NCBI RefSeq assembly: GCF_038719015.1 | Contig: NZ_CP152276.1 | Coordinates: 1,622,001-1,686,000, forward strand | From: Nguyenibacter vanlangensis | GTDB lineage: Bacteria; Pseudomonadota; Alphaproteobacteria; Acetobacterales; Acetobacteraceae | DNA: 64,000 nucleotides | Direction of reading: 5' to 3' | In this document: piece by piece, positions 1 through 8,414 of the stretch | Position numbering within the stretch: position 1 is the first letter of the stretch | Layout: every line of letters begins with the position of its first letter | Notes under the pieces: model-generated | What the model saw: the letters and a program-made list of their open reading frames with translations, nothing else | Databases searched by the model: none | Told to the model about the DNA's origin: nothing | Made by a program: the position numbers and the translations under genes

Positions 1-452
1 TCCAGCATCGCAGCCGGTTCGGCCGCGCACTGTACCTGAACGGCACGAACGCCACCGCGGCGTGGCTGGCCGGCATACACGTCAACAGGCTGCGGGCGAC
101 GACCTATGTGCTGTCGGGCGCGCTGTCCGGACTGGCCGGGGTGATCGCGGCGGCGCGGCTGGGCACGGCGACGCCCGACGGCGTGCCGGAAGCGAACCTG
201 ATCAGCATCGCGATCGTGGTGCTGGGGGGTGCCAGCATCTTCGGCGGCGACGGCTCGCCCGTCGGGACCGCGATCGCCACCCTCGCCATCGCAGTGGTCA
301 ATTACGGCCTGAACTACAACGATTTCAACCCGACCCTGCAGGCCGGCATGATGGGCCTGATCCTCGTGCTGGTCGTGTTGGTCGAAAACCTCGTGCGCGG
401 GCGCCTGCCACGCCTGATCGCCGCCGCGCGCAGCAGAAGGAAGATAGCATGA
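1..452 (+). CDS. Sugar ABC transporter permease, RbsC-type (3' part only)
   Basis: This is the C-terminal part of an inner-membrane permease of the ribose/xylose ABC family; the gene starts before the window. The reading frame is open from base 3. The first residues contain the family's cytoplasmic coupling segment (RFGRALYLNGTNATAAWLAGI), followed by hydrophobic helices such as TYVLSGALSGLAGVIAAARL and the glycine-rich IVVLGGASIFGGDGS loop typical of RbsC. It would import a monosaccharide or polyol with an ATPase and a periplasmic binding protein; a candidate binding protein lies at 6960. Its TGA overlaps the ATG of the epimerase gene by three bases (ATGA), so the two are translationally coupled. 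The exact sugar is unknown. Confidence 0.88.
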   Translation, partial: QHRSRFGRALYLNGTNATAAWLAGIHVNRLRATTYVLSGALSGLAGVIAAARLGTATPDGVPEANLISIAIVVLGGASIFGGDGSPVGTAIATLAIAVVNYGLNYNDFNPTLQAGMMGLILVLVVLVENLVRGRLPRLIAAARSRRKIA

Positions 453-1336
453 AGACCATTGCAAACAGGATCGGCATCCACGGCTCGGTCTGGTCCGGCC
501 GCTGGGACACCGACGACGGCGTGCGCGCCATGCATGAAACGGCGGCGGCCGGATACGATTTCCTGGAACTGCCTCTGTCCAGCCCGGACGGGATCGCCGT
601 TGCCGCCCTGCGCCGCGCGGCGCAGGCGGCGGGGATCGGCCTGACGGCATCGCTGGGGCTGTCGGCCGACACCGACATCTCGTCCGACGACCCGCAGGTA
701 GTAAAGCGGGGTGCGGCGCTGCTGGATCACGCCGTGTCGGTCCTGCGCGACCTGGGCGGCACCGACCTGGCGGGGGTCATCTTCTCGGCCATGCGCAAAT
801 ATGACCGGCCCGCCACCGAACGCGGCATCGCGCATTCGGCCGAGGTGCTGCGCGCCCTGGCCGAACGCGCGGCCCAGGCCGGCATCCGGCTGCATCTGGA
901 GGTCGTCAACCGCTATGAAAGCAACCTCATCAATACCGGCGCGCAGGCGGTCGCCTTCATCGACAAGGTCGGACGGCCGGAGATCGGCGTGCATCTCGAC
1001 ACCTATCACATGAATATCGAGGAAGGCATCCCCTCGAACGCGATCGAGAAATGCGCTGACAGGATCGGCTATTTCCACGTGGGCGAAAGCCATCGCGGCT
1101 ATCTGGGGACCGGGACCGTCGCATGGGGCCCGGTCTTCCGTTCCCTGCGGCGCATTGCCTATACCGGGCCGATCGCCTTCGAATCGTTCTCCGCGGCCGT
1201 CGTGGACCCGCATCTGTCCCACACGCTGGGCGTCTGGCGAAACCTGTGGGAAGACGGCGCGGACCTGGCCCGCCATGCGCGCGCCTTCATCGCCGCGCAG
1301 ATGGTGGCGGCGGAACATGCCGAGGGCGCGGCCTGA
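449..1336 (+). CDS. D-tagatose 3-epimerase/D-psicose 3-epimerase-like sugar isomerase
   Basis: This is a 295-aa TIM-barrel protein of the sugar phosphate isomerase/epimerase (AP endonuclease 2-like) family. The signature LEVVNRYESN supplies the first metal-binding Glu, and HLDTYHMNIEE supplies the Asp/His ligands and the loop diagnostic for the D-tagatose 3-epimerase branch; HVGESHRGYLG and AFESFS (second Glu) follow in the expected order. Enzymes of this branch interconvert ketoses at C3 with Mn2+ or Co2+. The ATG is fixed by the ATGA overlap with the permease; a longer open frame upstream is the permease's shadow. It probably feeds an imported ketose or polyol product to the kinases at 2193 and 5495. 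The substrate cannot be read from sequence. Confidence 0.88.
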   Translation: MKTIANRIGIHGSVWSGRWDTDDGVRAMHETAAAGYDFLELPLSSPDGIAVAALRRAAQAAGIGLTASLGLSADTDISSDDPQVVKRGAALLDHAVSVLRDLGGTDLAGVIFSAMRKYDRPATERGIAHSAEVLRALAERAAQAGIRLHLEVVNRYESNLINTGAQAVAFIDKVGRPEIGVHLDTYHMNIEEGIPSNAIEKCADRIGYFHVGESHRGYLGTGTVAWGPVFRSLRRIAYTGPIAFESFSAAVVDPHLSHTLGVWRNLWEDGADLARHARAFIAAQMVAAEHAEGAA

Positions 1337-1356
1337 CATGCGGGATGCCGCCCACG

Positions 1357-2196
1357 CTACCAGGCCAGGGCCGGCAGGATATAGTCCGGCCGCGCCGCAT
1401 GGCGGGCGAACGCCGCTTCAAGCTGCTGCGGGGTGGCGTCGGCCAGGATGCCCGTCCTGACCAGCGCGCTGCGGGCACCGAACCCCAGCGCGCCCGCAAT
1501 GTCATGTTCCACGCTGTCGCCGACGCACAGCACGCGCTCGGGCGGCACACCGCAGAGCCGGGCGGCATGGGCGTAGATGGCCCGGTGGGGCTTGCCGATC
1601 CAGGTCACCATGCCGCCTTCCTCCTCGTACAGTTCCGCGATGCGGCCCGCGCCGAACGCCGTCCCGCCGGGCACCAGCATCCGCCGGTCCGGATTGGTGC
1701 AGACCGCGCGGACGCCGCGTCGGGCCAGGGGGGCCAGCATCGCGCGGTACTGCTCCTCGGTCCGCATGCCGCCCTGGCTTCCCGCGATCACGACCAGGTC
1801 CGCCCGCGCGGGCGTCGCATCCACCACCAGGCCCAGCGCGTCGCAGAAATGCGTGTCCTGTCCGCCGCTGTCGATCAGCAGGCAGCGCATCCCCGCCTGC
1901 ACCGGGATATCGCCCGAGCGCGCCAGCGCCAGCGCCGTGTCGCCGGAGGTCACGATCGTCTCGTACAGGCCGGGGTCAAACCCCAGCCGCGCCAGCCGTT
2001 CCGCATTATAGGAACCGGGCCGCCCCGAATTGCTCAGCAGCAACACACGCTGGCCCGCCTCGCGCAGGCAGGCCAGCGTGCGGCGTACACCCGGATAGGG
2101 CGCCGCGCCATCATGCAGGACGCCATATTGGTCGACGAACAGCGCGTCATATTCGCCGACCAGGGCCGCGATCCCGGTCAGCGCGCGCACGCTCAT
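1357..2196 (-). CDS. HAD-superfamily class IIA hydrolase (NagD-like phosphatase)
   Basis: This 279-aa protein starts at the ATG overlapping the stop of the upstream FGGY kinase (ATGA), so it is the last gene of a three-gene reverse operon. HAD motif I reads DALFVDQYGVLHDG, with the nucleophilic Asp and the DxYGV variant usual in class IIA enzymes. Motif II is LLLSNSGRPG, and WIGKPHRAIY plus VLCVGDSVEHDIAGA give motifs III and IV with the Mg2+-binding Asp pair. The large C2 cap lies between motifs II and III. It probably dephosphorylates a sugar phosphate made in the same pathway, or removes an inhibitory side product. It most resembles the TIGR01459-type subfamily, whose substrate is not defined. 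Confidence 0.85.
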   Translation of the reverse strand: MSVRALTGIAALVGEYDALFVDQYGVLHDGAAPYPGVRRTLACLREAGQRVLLLSNSGRPGSYNAERLARLGFDPGLYETIVTSGDTALALARSGDIPVQAGMRCLLIDSGGQDTHFCDALGLVVDATPARADLVVIAGSQGGMRTEEQYRAMLAPLARRGVRAVCTNPDRRMLVPGGTAFGAGRIAELYEEEGGMVTWIGKPHRAIYAHAARLCGVPPERVLCVGDSVEHDIAGALGFGARSALVRTGILADATPQQLEAAFARHAARPDYILPALAW

Positions 2197-3482
2197 GCCG
2201 CCTGATCCGGCAGGCGGGCGGCCGCGCCGCCGTACAGGCCGAGAAACGCCGCGCCCACGCACGCGTCCTCGGACCGGCTGGGCAGGAACGGCACGCCGAT
2301 CCGCGCCTGGCGCAAGGCGGTCCAGCCCGCGTTCGCCGCACCGCCGCCGACCGTGCGGACCGAACGGAGCGCCGTCGCCCCCAATTGCTCCAGCCGCGCG
2401 TATCCCGTCGCCTCGATCATCGCCATGCCCTCCAGCACGCCCTGGAAGAAGACCCCGTCATCGGCCGGGCGCGGCTCCAGCCGCGGCTGGAACGCCGGGT
2501 CGCTGACCGGAAAGCGTTCTCCCGCGCGCAGCAGCGGATAATAGTCCAGTCCGGTCGGCATGTCGGGGCGAAGCCCCGCCGTCAGGGCAGCCAGCCGGTC
2601 GACGCCGAACAGGCCCAGCAGGACCGCCCCCCCGCTGTTGGACGCCCCGCCCACCAGATAGCGGCCGCCGATCCGGTGGCTGTAAATCCCATAGGGCGGA
2701 GCGTCGATTCTCACATCCGACAGCAGCTTGACGACCAGGGTGGAACCCAGCGCCGTCACCGCGTCCCCTGCCCGGTCCGCCCCCGTCGCCAGGAACGATG
2801 CGCACCCGTCGGTGGTGCCCGCATGAACGACCGCGCCGGGCGGCAGGCCGGCCGCCAGCCCTTCGGCCCCCACCGGCCCCAGCGCCGCGCCGGGCAGATG
2901 AATGGCCGGCAGCAGCGCCGGCGCCAATCCGGCCTCGGCCACCCAGTCCGGCCAGGCCAGCGTATCCGGGTCCCCGCCGGTCTTGAGCGCGTTGTTGGCG
3001 TCGGTCGCATCGAAACGCCCGCGCAGGCGGCCGGCGATCCAGTCGGCCTGATGCAGGATGGCGCGCACGCCGGGACGGCGCGCCAATTCCACGGCGCGCG
3101 CCAGCGGCGAGCCCACGCCGCGCGCCGCGCTGCCGGGCGGCGCGATCGCCGCGATCCGCGCCGGCACGGCGTCATCGGCGGCCCGCGCGTGATACATCGA
3201 CGCGGGCCCGATCGCGGCCCCGGCGGCATCGATGGCGACCAGCGTGCCGGACGTGCCGTCCAGGGTGACGGACCGTACGTCGCCCAACGACAGCCGGGCC
3301 TGGAGCGCGTCCAGCGTATGCGCCAGCGCCCGCCACCAGACGGACGGCGCGTCCGCCGCGCCCAGCCCCGCGAAACGCGTGCCCGTCACGGCCAGCACGT
3401 TCCCCGCTCCGTCCAGCACCGCCGCGCGTACGCCCGACGTGCCCAGGTCGATCCCCAATGCGACCGCTGCTGCGTCAGGCAT
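2193..3482 (-). CDS. FGGY-family carbohydrate kinase
   Basis: This 429-aa member of the sugar kinase/Hsp70/actin superfamily should phosphorylate a pentulose, hexulose or polyol. The N-terminal phosphate-1 loop is LGIDLGTSGVRAAVLDGAG; a substrate-binding DGTSGT segment follows. The C-terminal domain has HAGTTDGCASF, an ALGSTLVVK adenosine region, and VGGGAANAGWTALRQ with the late glycine-rich motif. It is shorter than XylB (about 480 aa) but both domains are complete. It overlaps the aldolase upstream by 8 bases and the HAD phosphatase downstream by 4, so the order is aldolase, kinase, phosphatase. A kinase followed by a class II aldolase suggests phosphorylation and then retro-aldol cleavage of a ketose. 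Confidence 0.9.
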   Translation of the reverse strand: MPDAAAVALGIDLGTSGVRAAVLDGAGNVLAVTGTRFAGLGAADAPSVWWRALAHTLDALQARLSLGDVRSVTLDGTSGTLVAIDAAGAAIGPASMYHARAADDAVPARIAAIAPPGSAARGVGSPLARAVELARRPGVRAILHQADWIAGRLRGRFDATDANNALKTGGDPDTLAWPDWVAEAGLAPALLPAIHLPGAALGPVGAEGLAAGLPPGAVVHAGTTDGCASFLATGADRAGDAVTALGSTLVVKLLSDVRIDAPPYGIYSHRIGGRYLVGGASNSGGAVLLGLFGVDRLAALTAGLRPDMPTGLDYYPLLRAGERFPVSDPAFQPRLEPRPADDGVFFQGVLEGMAMIEATGYARLEQLGATALRSVRTVGGGAANAGWTALRQARIGVPFLPSRSEDACVGAAFLGLYGGAAARLPDQAA

Positions 3483-4569
3483 TCCGGATGCTCCCGTTCA
3501 GGACCTGCCGATAGGTCTCCGCCTCCCAATGCGTCAGGGCATGGATCTCCGCGCCGCCCAGGCGGCGGATCGGGTCGCCGGGGGACAGGCGCGACGCCAC
3601 GTCGGCCAGGCACCGCGCCATCGCATCCATGCCCGCCGTCCAGCCGTCGCGCCGCAGCAGCACCCCCCGGCCAGGCATCACCTGCATCGGCGCGGCGCCA
3701 GACAAGGAGGCGGACCCGGCGGCGGCCGGGGGCCGGCCGGCATCCAGCAGGTCGATCCGATCCCCCAGGAAGATCACATGGTCCGGATAGAGCGGCGCTC
3801 CGTGCGCCACCGCCAGCGTGGCGGGGTCGAGGGCGATGGCATGGACGGCCGGATCGTCCGGCAGGCGATAGGCCGAGCCCTCCGCCAGGGCGGCCAGGGC
3901 CGGAAGGTCGGCCGCCGGGGCCACGCGCGGCTCCACGGCCAGGGCGGCGATCACCCGCTCCAGCAGCGCCCCCGCCGCCGCGACCGTGTCGGCGGACACG
4001 ATCAGCCCGTGATTGGCCAGCACATGGACATTCGCCCGTTCGCCGAACGGGCGCGCCGCGACGATCGCGCGGGCCAGGGGCACGCCCGGCCGGGCATAGG
4101 GCACCAATGTCCACTGCACGCCGGGCAGGCGGTCCAGCCGCGCCGCCAGCCGGTCATGCGCATCGGTACGCACGGCATGAGCGATTGTTTCCACGCAATG
4201 CAGATGAATGACGACGCGCCACGGAATCACGGCATGGACCGCCGTTTCGATGGACGGCCGCAACGCGGCCGGCGCACCCGTCGGCGGCACGTCCCCCGCC
4301 CCGCCGATGAAGAAGCTGACCGCCGTTTCGGCCTCCTTCCGGCCTTGCCGGTAGGCCTCCAGCAGAGGCGCCAGCGCGATCGGCACCAGGATCGGCCGGT
4401 CCAGCGCATGGGCGAGCCATGTGCCGGACGCCTTGATCCACAGCGTTCCGTCCTCCTTGATCGAGATATTCCCCCCCGCCCCCTGGGTGCGCCTGGGATC
4501 CGCGCCAAGGCGCGCGGACAGCCCACGCAGCGCGTCGATCTCCTCAGCCGGTCGAACATGCGACAACAT
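3475..4569 (-). CDS. Class II aldolase/adducin family protein
   Basis: This 364-aa protein belongs to the zinc-dependent class II aldolase/adducin fold (as in L-fuculose-1-phosphate and L-rhamnulose-1-phosphate aldolase). GAGGNISIK near residue 32 is the phosphate/substrate loop, VIHLHCVETIAHAV carries the HxH metal ligands and VLANHGLIVS the third His. It is longer than FucA (about 215 aa) because of a C-terminal extension of about 120 residues. First gene of the reverse operon with the FGGY kinase and HAD phosphatase, it faces a DeoR gene across about 150 bp, so it is a likely target of that repressor. It probably cleaves a ketose 1-phosphate to DHAP and an aldehyde; the substrate is inferred only from context. 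Confidence 0.86.
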   Translation of the reverse strand: MLSHVRPAEEIDALRGLSARLGADPRRTQGAGGNISIKEDGTLWIKASGTWLAHALDRPILVPIALAPLLEAYRQGRKEAETAVSFFIGGAGDVPPTGAPAALRPSIETAVHAVIPWRVVIHLHCVETIAHAVRTDAHDRLAARLDRLPGVQWTLVPYARPGVPLARAIVAARPFGERANVHVLANHGLIVSADTVAAAGALLERVIAALAVEPRVAPAADLPALAALAEGSAYRLPDDPAVHAIALDPATLAVAHGAPLYPDHVIFLGDRIDLLDAGRPPAAAGSASLSGAAPMQVMPGRGVLLRRDGWTAGMDAMARCLADVASRLSPGDPIRRLGGAEIHALTHWEAETYRQVLNGSIRNA

Positions 4570-4721
4570 GCAGGCATTCCTTGACGCAATTCAATCACAA
4601 AAGATGGAATGACATCATCATTTGGCGCAGGTCAATCAAATTCAGCTTGACCCGACCGGAAAACCGGAGAATCGTGCCTCCAGACACAACAAATCACCAC
4701 ATTTCCACAGGACGCGCCCCC

Positions 4722-5498
4722 GTGACCGAGACCGAACGCCAGCGCCAGATCATCACCATGCTCGAGACGCGGCCCTTCGCGACCGTGCGGGAACTGATCG
4801 ACATGCTGAGCGTGTCGCCGGCCACCATTCGCCGCGACATCGAAAAGCTTCACGAGGCCGGCGAGGCGCGCAAGGTCTTCGGCGGCGTGGCGTCCCTGAC
4901 CGCCGCGGCGCGGACGCACGCCCTGCCTTTCGCGCAGAGCAGCGACCTCGCGGTCGACGCCAAGCGCGCGATCGCCGCGATGGCCGAGGGACTCTGCCGC
5001 GACGGGGACATGGTCATGGTCGCGGGCGGATCGACCTGCCACCAATTGGGCCTTCGCCTCGCGGCGCGGTCGATCGGGCTCTACACCAACTCGATGCCGC
5101 TGGCGGCGGCCCTGGGCACCCAGGGCATCTGCCAGCTTTCGGTGGCGGGCGGCGCGCTGCATCGCGAGCCGGGCATCCTGTACGATCCCAAGGCGCCGCC
5201 GCCGGATTTCTTCGCCTCGCGCCTGTTTCTGGGCGCGCAGGGCGTCGGGCCGGAGGGCGTGATGGAATCGCACCCGCTGCTGCCGAAGGCGACGGCCCCG
5301 ATGCTGGAACGCGCCGACGATGTGATCGTGCTGGCCGACAGCCGCAAGCTGGCGGTCCGGGCACGCTTTCTCTCATGTCCGATCGACCGGATTTCCACCC
5401 TCATCACCGATGACGGCGTGCAGGATGACGATGTGCGTATCCTTGAAGATGCGGGCGTGGCGGTACTGGTCGCCCCGCGCGCGGGTGACAAGACGTGA
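4722..5498 (+). CDS. DeoR/GlpR-family transcriptional repressor
   Basis: This 258-aa regulator has the N-terminal winged helix RQRQIITMLETRPFATVRELIDMLSV SPATIRRDIEKLHEAG (residues about 6-45), where SPATIRRD is the recognition helix of the family. The C-terminal sugar-phosphate sensor domain (DeoRC) follows, with MVMVAGGSTCHQLG and LFLGAQGVGPEGVMES. I chose the GTG at 4722 because it puts the HTH at the usual distance and gives the usual length of about 255 aa; the open frame runs on to 4581, but that part is not family-like. It overlaps the next kinase gene (GTGA) and faces the aldolase operon, so it probably controls both in response to a phosphorylated intermediate. Confidence 0.88.
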   Translation: MTETERQRQIITMLETRPFATVRELIDMLSVSPATIRRDIEKLHEAGEARKVFGGVASLTAAARTHALPFAQSSDLAVDAKRAIAAMAEGLCRDGDMVMVAGGSTCHQLGLRLAARSIGLYTNSMPLAAALGTQGICQLSVAGGALHREPGILYDPKAPPPDFFASRLFLGAQGVGPEGVMESHPLLPKATAPMLERADDVIVLADSRKLAVRARFLSCPIDRISTLITDDGVQDDDVRILEDAGVAVLVAPRAGDKT

Positions 5499-7054
5499 CG
5501 CCGCCGGACGCCCCGCCGGTCACGCACCCGACTCTGGCGGTGTTCGATTTCGGCAAGACGAACGCCAAGCTCCTGGTGTTCGGTGCCGACGGGTCGATCC
5601 TGGCCGAACGGCGCACCCACGCGGCCTGGCCGGTGGTGGACGGGCTGCACGTTCTGGATGACGCGGCGTTGCTGGACTGGATGCTGGCGGTGCTGCGCGA
5701 GGCCGTCGCGTCGTTCGATGTGAACGGTATCATGATCACGACGCACGGGTGTACCTTCGCCCTGCTGGGCGAGGACGACCTCGCGGCGCCGATCCTCGAT
5801 TACGAGGAAAGCGTACCTCCGGACATCGAGGCGGCGTTCGCGCGCATTTGCCCGGCCTTTTCCGAAACCGCGACGCCGGCGATGGAGCGCGGCTTCGCGT
5901 TCGGCAAGCACATCGTCTGGCAGGAAATGCGCGACCCGACACTGGCCACGCGCACACGGCACGTCATGACCTATCCGCAGTTCTGGGTGTGGCGGCTGTG
6001 CGGCACGCGGGTGTCCGAAATCTCGTCGCTGGGCTGCCACACCCATCTGTGGTCGCCGTACCGGGACGATTTCTCGTCGCTGGTAGAGCGGCGCGGGTGG
6101 CGGGAAAAGATGCCGCCCTTCCGCGAGGCCGGGGCCATCGTCGGCACGATGACGCTCGACGTTCCCGGGCGCGGAGCGGTGACGCTGGACGTGCATAACG
6201 GAGTGCATGACAGCAACGCGTCGCTCAGCCATTACCGACGCGTGGTGCCGGGCCGCATGACGATGGTGTCCACCGGGACGTGGGTCATCGTCATGAATCC
6301 CGATTGCCCGCTGGACGCCCTGGTTCCCGAACGTGACATGCTCGCGAATGTCTCGGTGCGGCATGAACCGGTTCCGACCGCGCGGTTCATGGGCGGCCGC
6401 GAATTCGACCTGATCCGGGGCGACGGACCGGCCGAAGTCACGGAGGAACGCATTGCCGCGCTGGTGGCACGTGGTCTGTTCGCGCTGCCGTCCTTCGCCG
6501 ATGGCGGTCCCTTTCCGGGCCAGGCGGGGACCTTCGTCGACGATGCGGGACGGACCATCATGGCCGCGCCGGACGACCGCACCGCGCTGGCGGCCCTGTA
6601 TGTCGCCGCGATGACGGACCTGACGCTGGACCTGCTGCGCAGTACGGACGCGATCGTGTTCGATGGCGGGCTGGCGAAGGTCGGCGTCATCCCGCGTCTG
6701 GTCGCAGCACTCCGTCCTGCACAGACCGTGCTGGTCGGGCGCAATCCGGAGGGAACGGCGTGCGGTGCGGCAGGCCTGGCCTATGCCGCGCGGGGGCTGG
6801 ACCCCTTTCGTCACGAACGGGCGGCCCGCGTGGCCCCCTTCGACCCGCCGGGATTGCGGGGCTACGCGGCCCGCTGGCGGCAACTGGCCGACCAGCGCAC
6901 CAGAAGCCGGATCGAACCGGCCACACCGGCGCACGATGCGCCCAACAAGGACAGCCACCATGCTCACGGCACACGTCCAGCCGACTTGTCCTGGATCGGC
7001 ACGCCGGTTCAACCGGAAGATCCTGCTGCTTACGGGGCTGCTTGCCTTTGGTAA
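5495..7054 (+). CDS. FGGY-family carbohydrate kinase (second copy)
   Basis: This 519-aa kinase starts at a GTG overlapping the DeoR stop. The phosphate-1 motif VFDFGKTNAKLLVFGADG is of the FDxGKTNxK type, found in rhamnulokinase/fuculokinase-like branches rather than XylB. TTHGCTFALLG follows, with a substrate segment HNGVHDSNASL, STGTWVIVMN, and the C-terminal IVFDGGLAKVGVIPRLV plus EGTACGAAGLA, which give the conserved FGGY C-domain order. It is clearly diverged from the kinase at 2193, so the locus has two kinases for different steps or substrates. Its last 95 bases overlap the start of the binding-protein gene in another frame, and the final 30 residues (rich in H, P, T) look unstructured. 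Confidence 0.87.
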   Translation: MTPPDAPPVTHPTLAVFDFGKTNAKLLVFGADGSILAERRTHAAWPVVDGLHVLDDAALLDWMLAVLREAVASFDVNGIMITTHGCTFALLGEDDLAAPILDYEESVPPDIEAAFARICPAFSETATPAMERGFAFGKHIVWQEMRDPTLATRTRHVMTYPQFWVWRLCGTRVSEISSLGCHTHLWSPYRDDFSSLVERRGWREKMPPFREAGAIVGTMTLDVPGRGAVTLDVHNGVHDSNASLSHYRRVVPGRMTMVSTGTWVIVMNPDCPLDALVPERDMLANVSVRHEPVPTARFMGGREFDLIRGDGPAEVTEERIAALVARGLFALPSFADGGPFPGQAGTFVDDAGRTIMAAPDDRTALAALYVAAMTDLTLDLLRSTDAIVFDGGLAKVGVIPRLVAALRPAQTVLVGRNPEGTACGAAGLAYAARGLDPFRHERAARVAPFDPPGLRGYAARWRQLADQRTRSRIEPATPAHDAPNKDSHHAHGTRPADLSWIGTPVQPEDPAAYGAACLW

Positions 7055-7952
7055 CGCGGCCGCCGCACATGCGGACGACGCGGTCCACAAGATCGGGGTG
7101 ACCGTAGGGTCGCTGGGCAATCCGTTCTTCATCGCGACCATCAAGGGCATTACCCAGCAGGCGAGGGCCCTGGCGCCCACCGTGCCGGTACAGACTGCCT
7201 CGGCCGATTACGATATCGGCAAACAGTCGTCGCAGGTCGATTCCTTCATCGCGGCTGGCAACGACCTGGTCATGTTCAACGCCGTGGACTACCGGGCCGC
7301 CGCCCCGCTTGTCCGCCGCATGCATGCCAGCGGAGCCACGGTCGTCGCCTTCGACGTCGGTGCGCCCGGCGCGGACGCGACCGTTACCACCAACAACGTC
7401 AAGGCCGGCGAGATCGCATGCCAGTATATCGTCGATCGCCTGCATGGACGCGGCGACGTCGTGATCGTCAATGGCCCACCGGTCACGGCGTTGACCGACC
7501 GGGTTCAGGGCTGTCAGTCGGTGTTCGCCAAGGCGCCGGGGATCAATCTCCTGTCCTCTAACCTCGACGCCAAGGGCTCGCGCGACGGCGGGCTGGCGGT
7601 GGGCCAGAGCGTGCTGGTACGCTTTCCCAAGGTGGACGCCATGTTTGCGGTCAACGACCCGACCGCGATGGGCGTCGAACTGGCGGCCCGCCAGGCGGGA
7701 CGGCATGAGTTCTTCCTGACCTCGGTCGACGGTTCGCCCGACGTGGAACAGGAAATGCGGCGGGGCAACACCCTGATCGCGGCGACCGCGTCACAGGACC
7801 CCTTCGCCATCGCGACCACGGCGACCCGCGTCGGTTTCGATATTCGGGCCGGACGGATCAAGCCGGGCGTCGTCCGGCTGCTGGACCCCAGCCTGATCAC
7901 CCAAGACACGATCGGCAGCTACAGGGGCTGGAACGCGCAGCATAATACCTGA
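6960..7952 (+). CDS. Sugar ABC transporter substrate-binding protein, RbsB-type
   Basis: This 330-aa periplasmic binding protein has a positively charged N-terminus and a hydrophobic stretch (KILLLTGLLAFGNAAAAHA), a typical Sec signal with cleavage near residue 38. The mature part starts HKIGVTVGSLGNPFFIATIKGI, the standard ribose-binding-protein opening, followed by DLVMFNAVDY, VVAFDVGAPG, the hinge segment DVVIVNGPP and the late TSVDGSPDVEQEM. It is preceded by AAGGA at good spacing. It begins inside the preceding kinase gene and probably delivers the sugar to the permease whose 3' end is at 1-452, although the two are separated by opposite-strand genes and no ATPase gene is in view. The ligand is not identifiable. 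Confidence 0.88.
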   Translation: MLTAHVQPTCPGSARRFNRKILLLTGLLAFGNAAAAHADDAVHKIGVTVGSLGNPFFIATIKGITQQARALAPTVPVQTASADYDIGKQSSQVDSFIAAGNDLVMFNAVDYRAAAPLVRRMHASGATVVAFDVGAPGADATVTTNNVKAGEIACQYIVDRLHGRGDVVIVNGPPVTALTDRVQGCQSVFAKAPGINLLSSNLDAKGSRDGGLAVGQSVLVRFPKVDAMFAVNDPTAMGVELAARQAGRHEFFLTSVDGSPDVEQEMRRGNTLIAATASQDPFAIATTATRVGFDIRAGRIKPGVVRLLDPSLITQDTIGSYRGWNAQHNT

Positions 7953-8001
7953 CCGATCTTGTCTTTTCCTCCACACATCAACAAGAACAAGGAAAATCAC
8001 C

Positions 8002-8313
8002 ATGACTGCTCCAGGCTGCACCCTGACCGCGACCCTGCGTGCCAAGCCCGAAACGCGCGGCGAACTCCTGGCCTTGCTCAGCACGTTCATCGACAAGTCC
8101 CGCAGCGAGCCGGGCTGCCTGGAATACCAGCTCCAGGTGAGCAAGGATGACCCGCTGGTCTTCATGTTCTATGAAAATTGGGTCGAGCGCGCGGACCTCG
8201 ACCGGCATATGGCGCTGCCGTACCAGCAGGAATGGTTCAAGCGCCAGCCAGAGCTGCTGGCCCAGCCTGCCGAGATGAAATTCTTCGATATGGTCGGCCC
8301 GTATGACCGCTGA
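8002..8313 (+). CDS. Antibiotic biosynthesis monooxygenase (ABM)-domain protein
   Basis: This 103-aa single-domain protein has the dimeric ferredoxin-like ABM fold. It begins with a beta strand [20 protein letters not shown], then [27 protein letters not shown], the classic ABM beta-hairpin, and [11 protein letters not shown] at the end. The family includes cofactor-free quinone-forming monooxygenases and isomerases such as LsrG. As the last gene of the sugar locus, 49 bp after the binding protein and just before a strong terminator, it may remove or isomerise a reactive side product. No catalytic residue can be assigned with confidence. ATG at 8002 with AAGGA upstream. Confidence 0.82.
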   Translation: MTAPGCTLTATLRAKPETRGELLALLSTFIDKSRSEPGCLEYQLQVSKDDPLVFMFYENWVERADLDRHMALPYQQEWFKRQPELLAQPAEMKFFDMVGPYDR

Positions 8314-8329
8314 TCGTTTCAGGTAGGCA

Positions 8330-8372
8330 CGGGCTCTGGGCCCCGCAACCTCGTTGCGGGGCCCAGAGCCCG
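8330..8372. terminator. Strong GC-rich intergenic hairpin
   Basis: A perfect 20-bp inverted repeat with a three-base loop (CTC at 8350-8352) lies 17 bp after the ABM gene; arms are 8330-8349 and 8353-8372. It is followed by CCTTTCC rather than a long U-tract. It most likely ends transcription of the sugar operon and insulates the aldo/keto reductase gene downstream. An mRNA-stabilising role is also possible. Confidence 0.75.
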
Positions 8373-8414
8373 GCCTTTCCTCAACACACGCAGCACGACC
8401 AAGGAATGGAAACG

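Noticed and set aside
2385..4211. 608-codon forward open frame
   Set aside because: It lies antisense to the FGGY kinase and aldolase genes and consists of Arg/Pro/Gln-rich low-complexity sequence; high-GC shadow frame.
5081..7180. 699-codon reverse open frame
   Set aside because: Antisense to the DeoR, FGGY kinase and binding-protein genes, without family motifs.
5495..8313. AI-2 (lsr) uptake and processing locus
   Set aside because: The order kinase, RbsB-like protein and ABM protein recalls lsrK-lsrB-lsrG, but the kinase P-loop is of the FDxGKTN type and no LsrF or LsrR is present.
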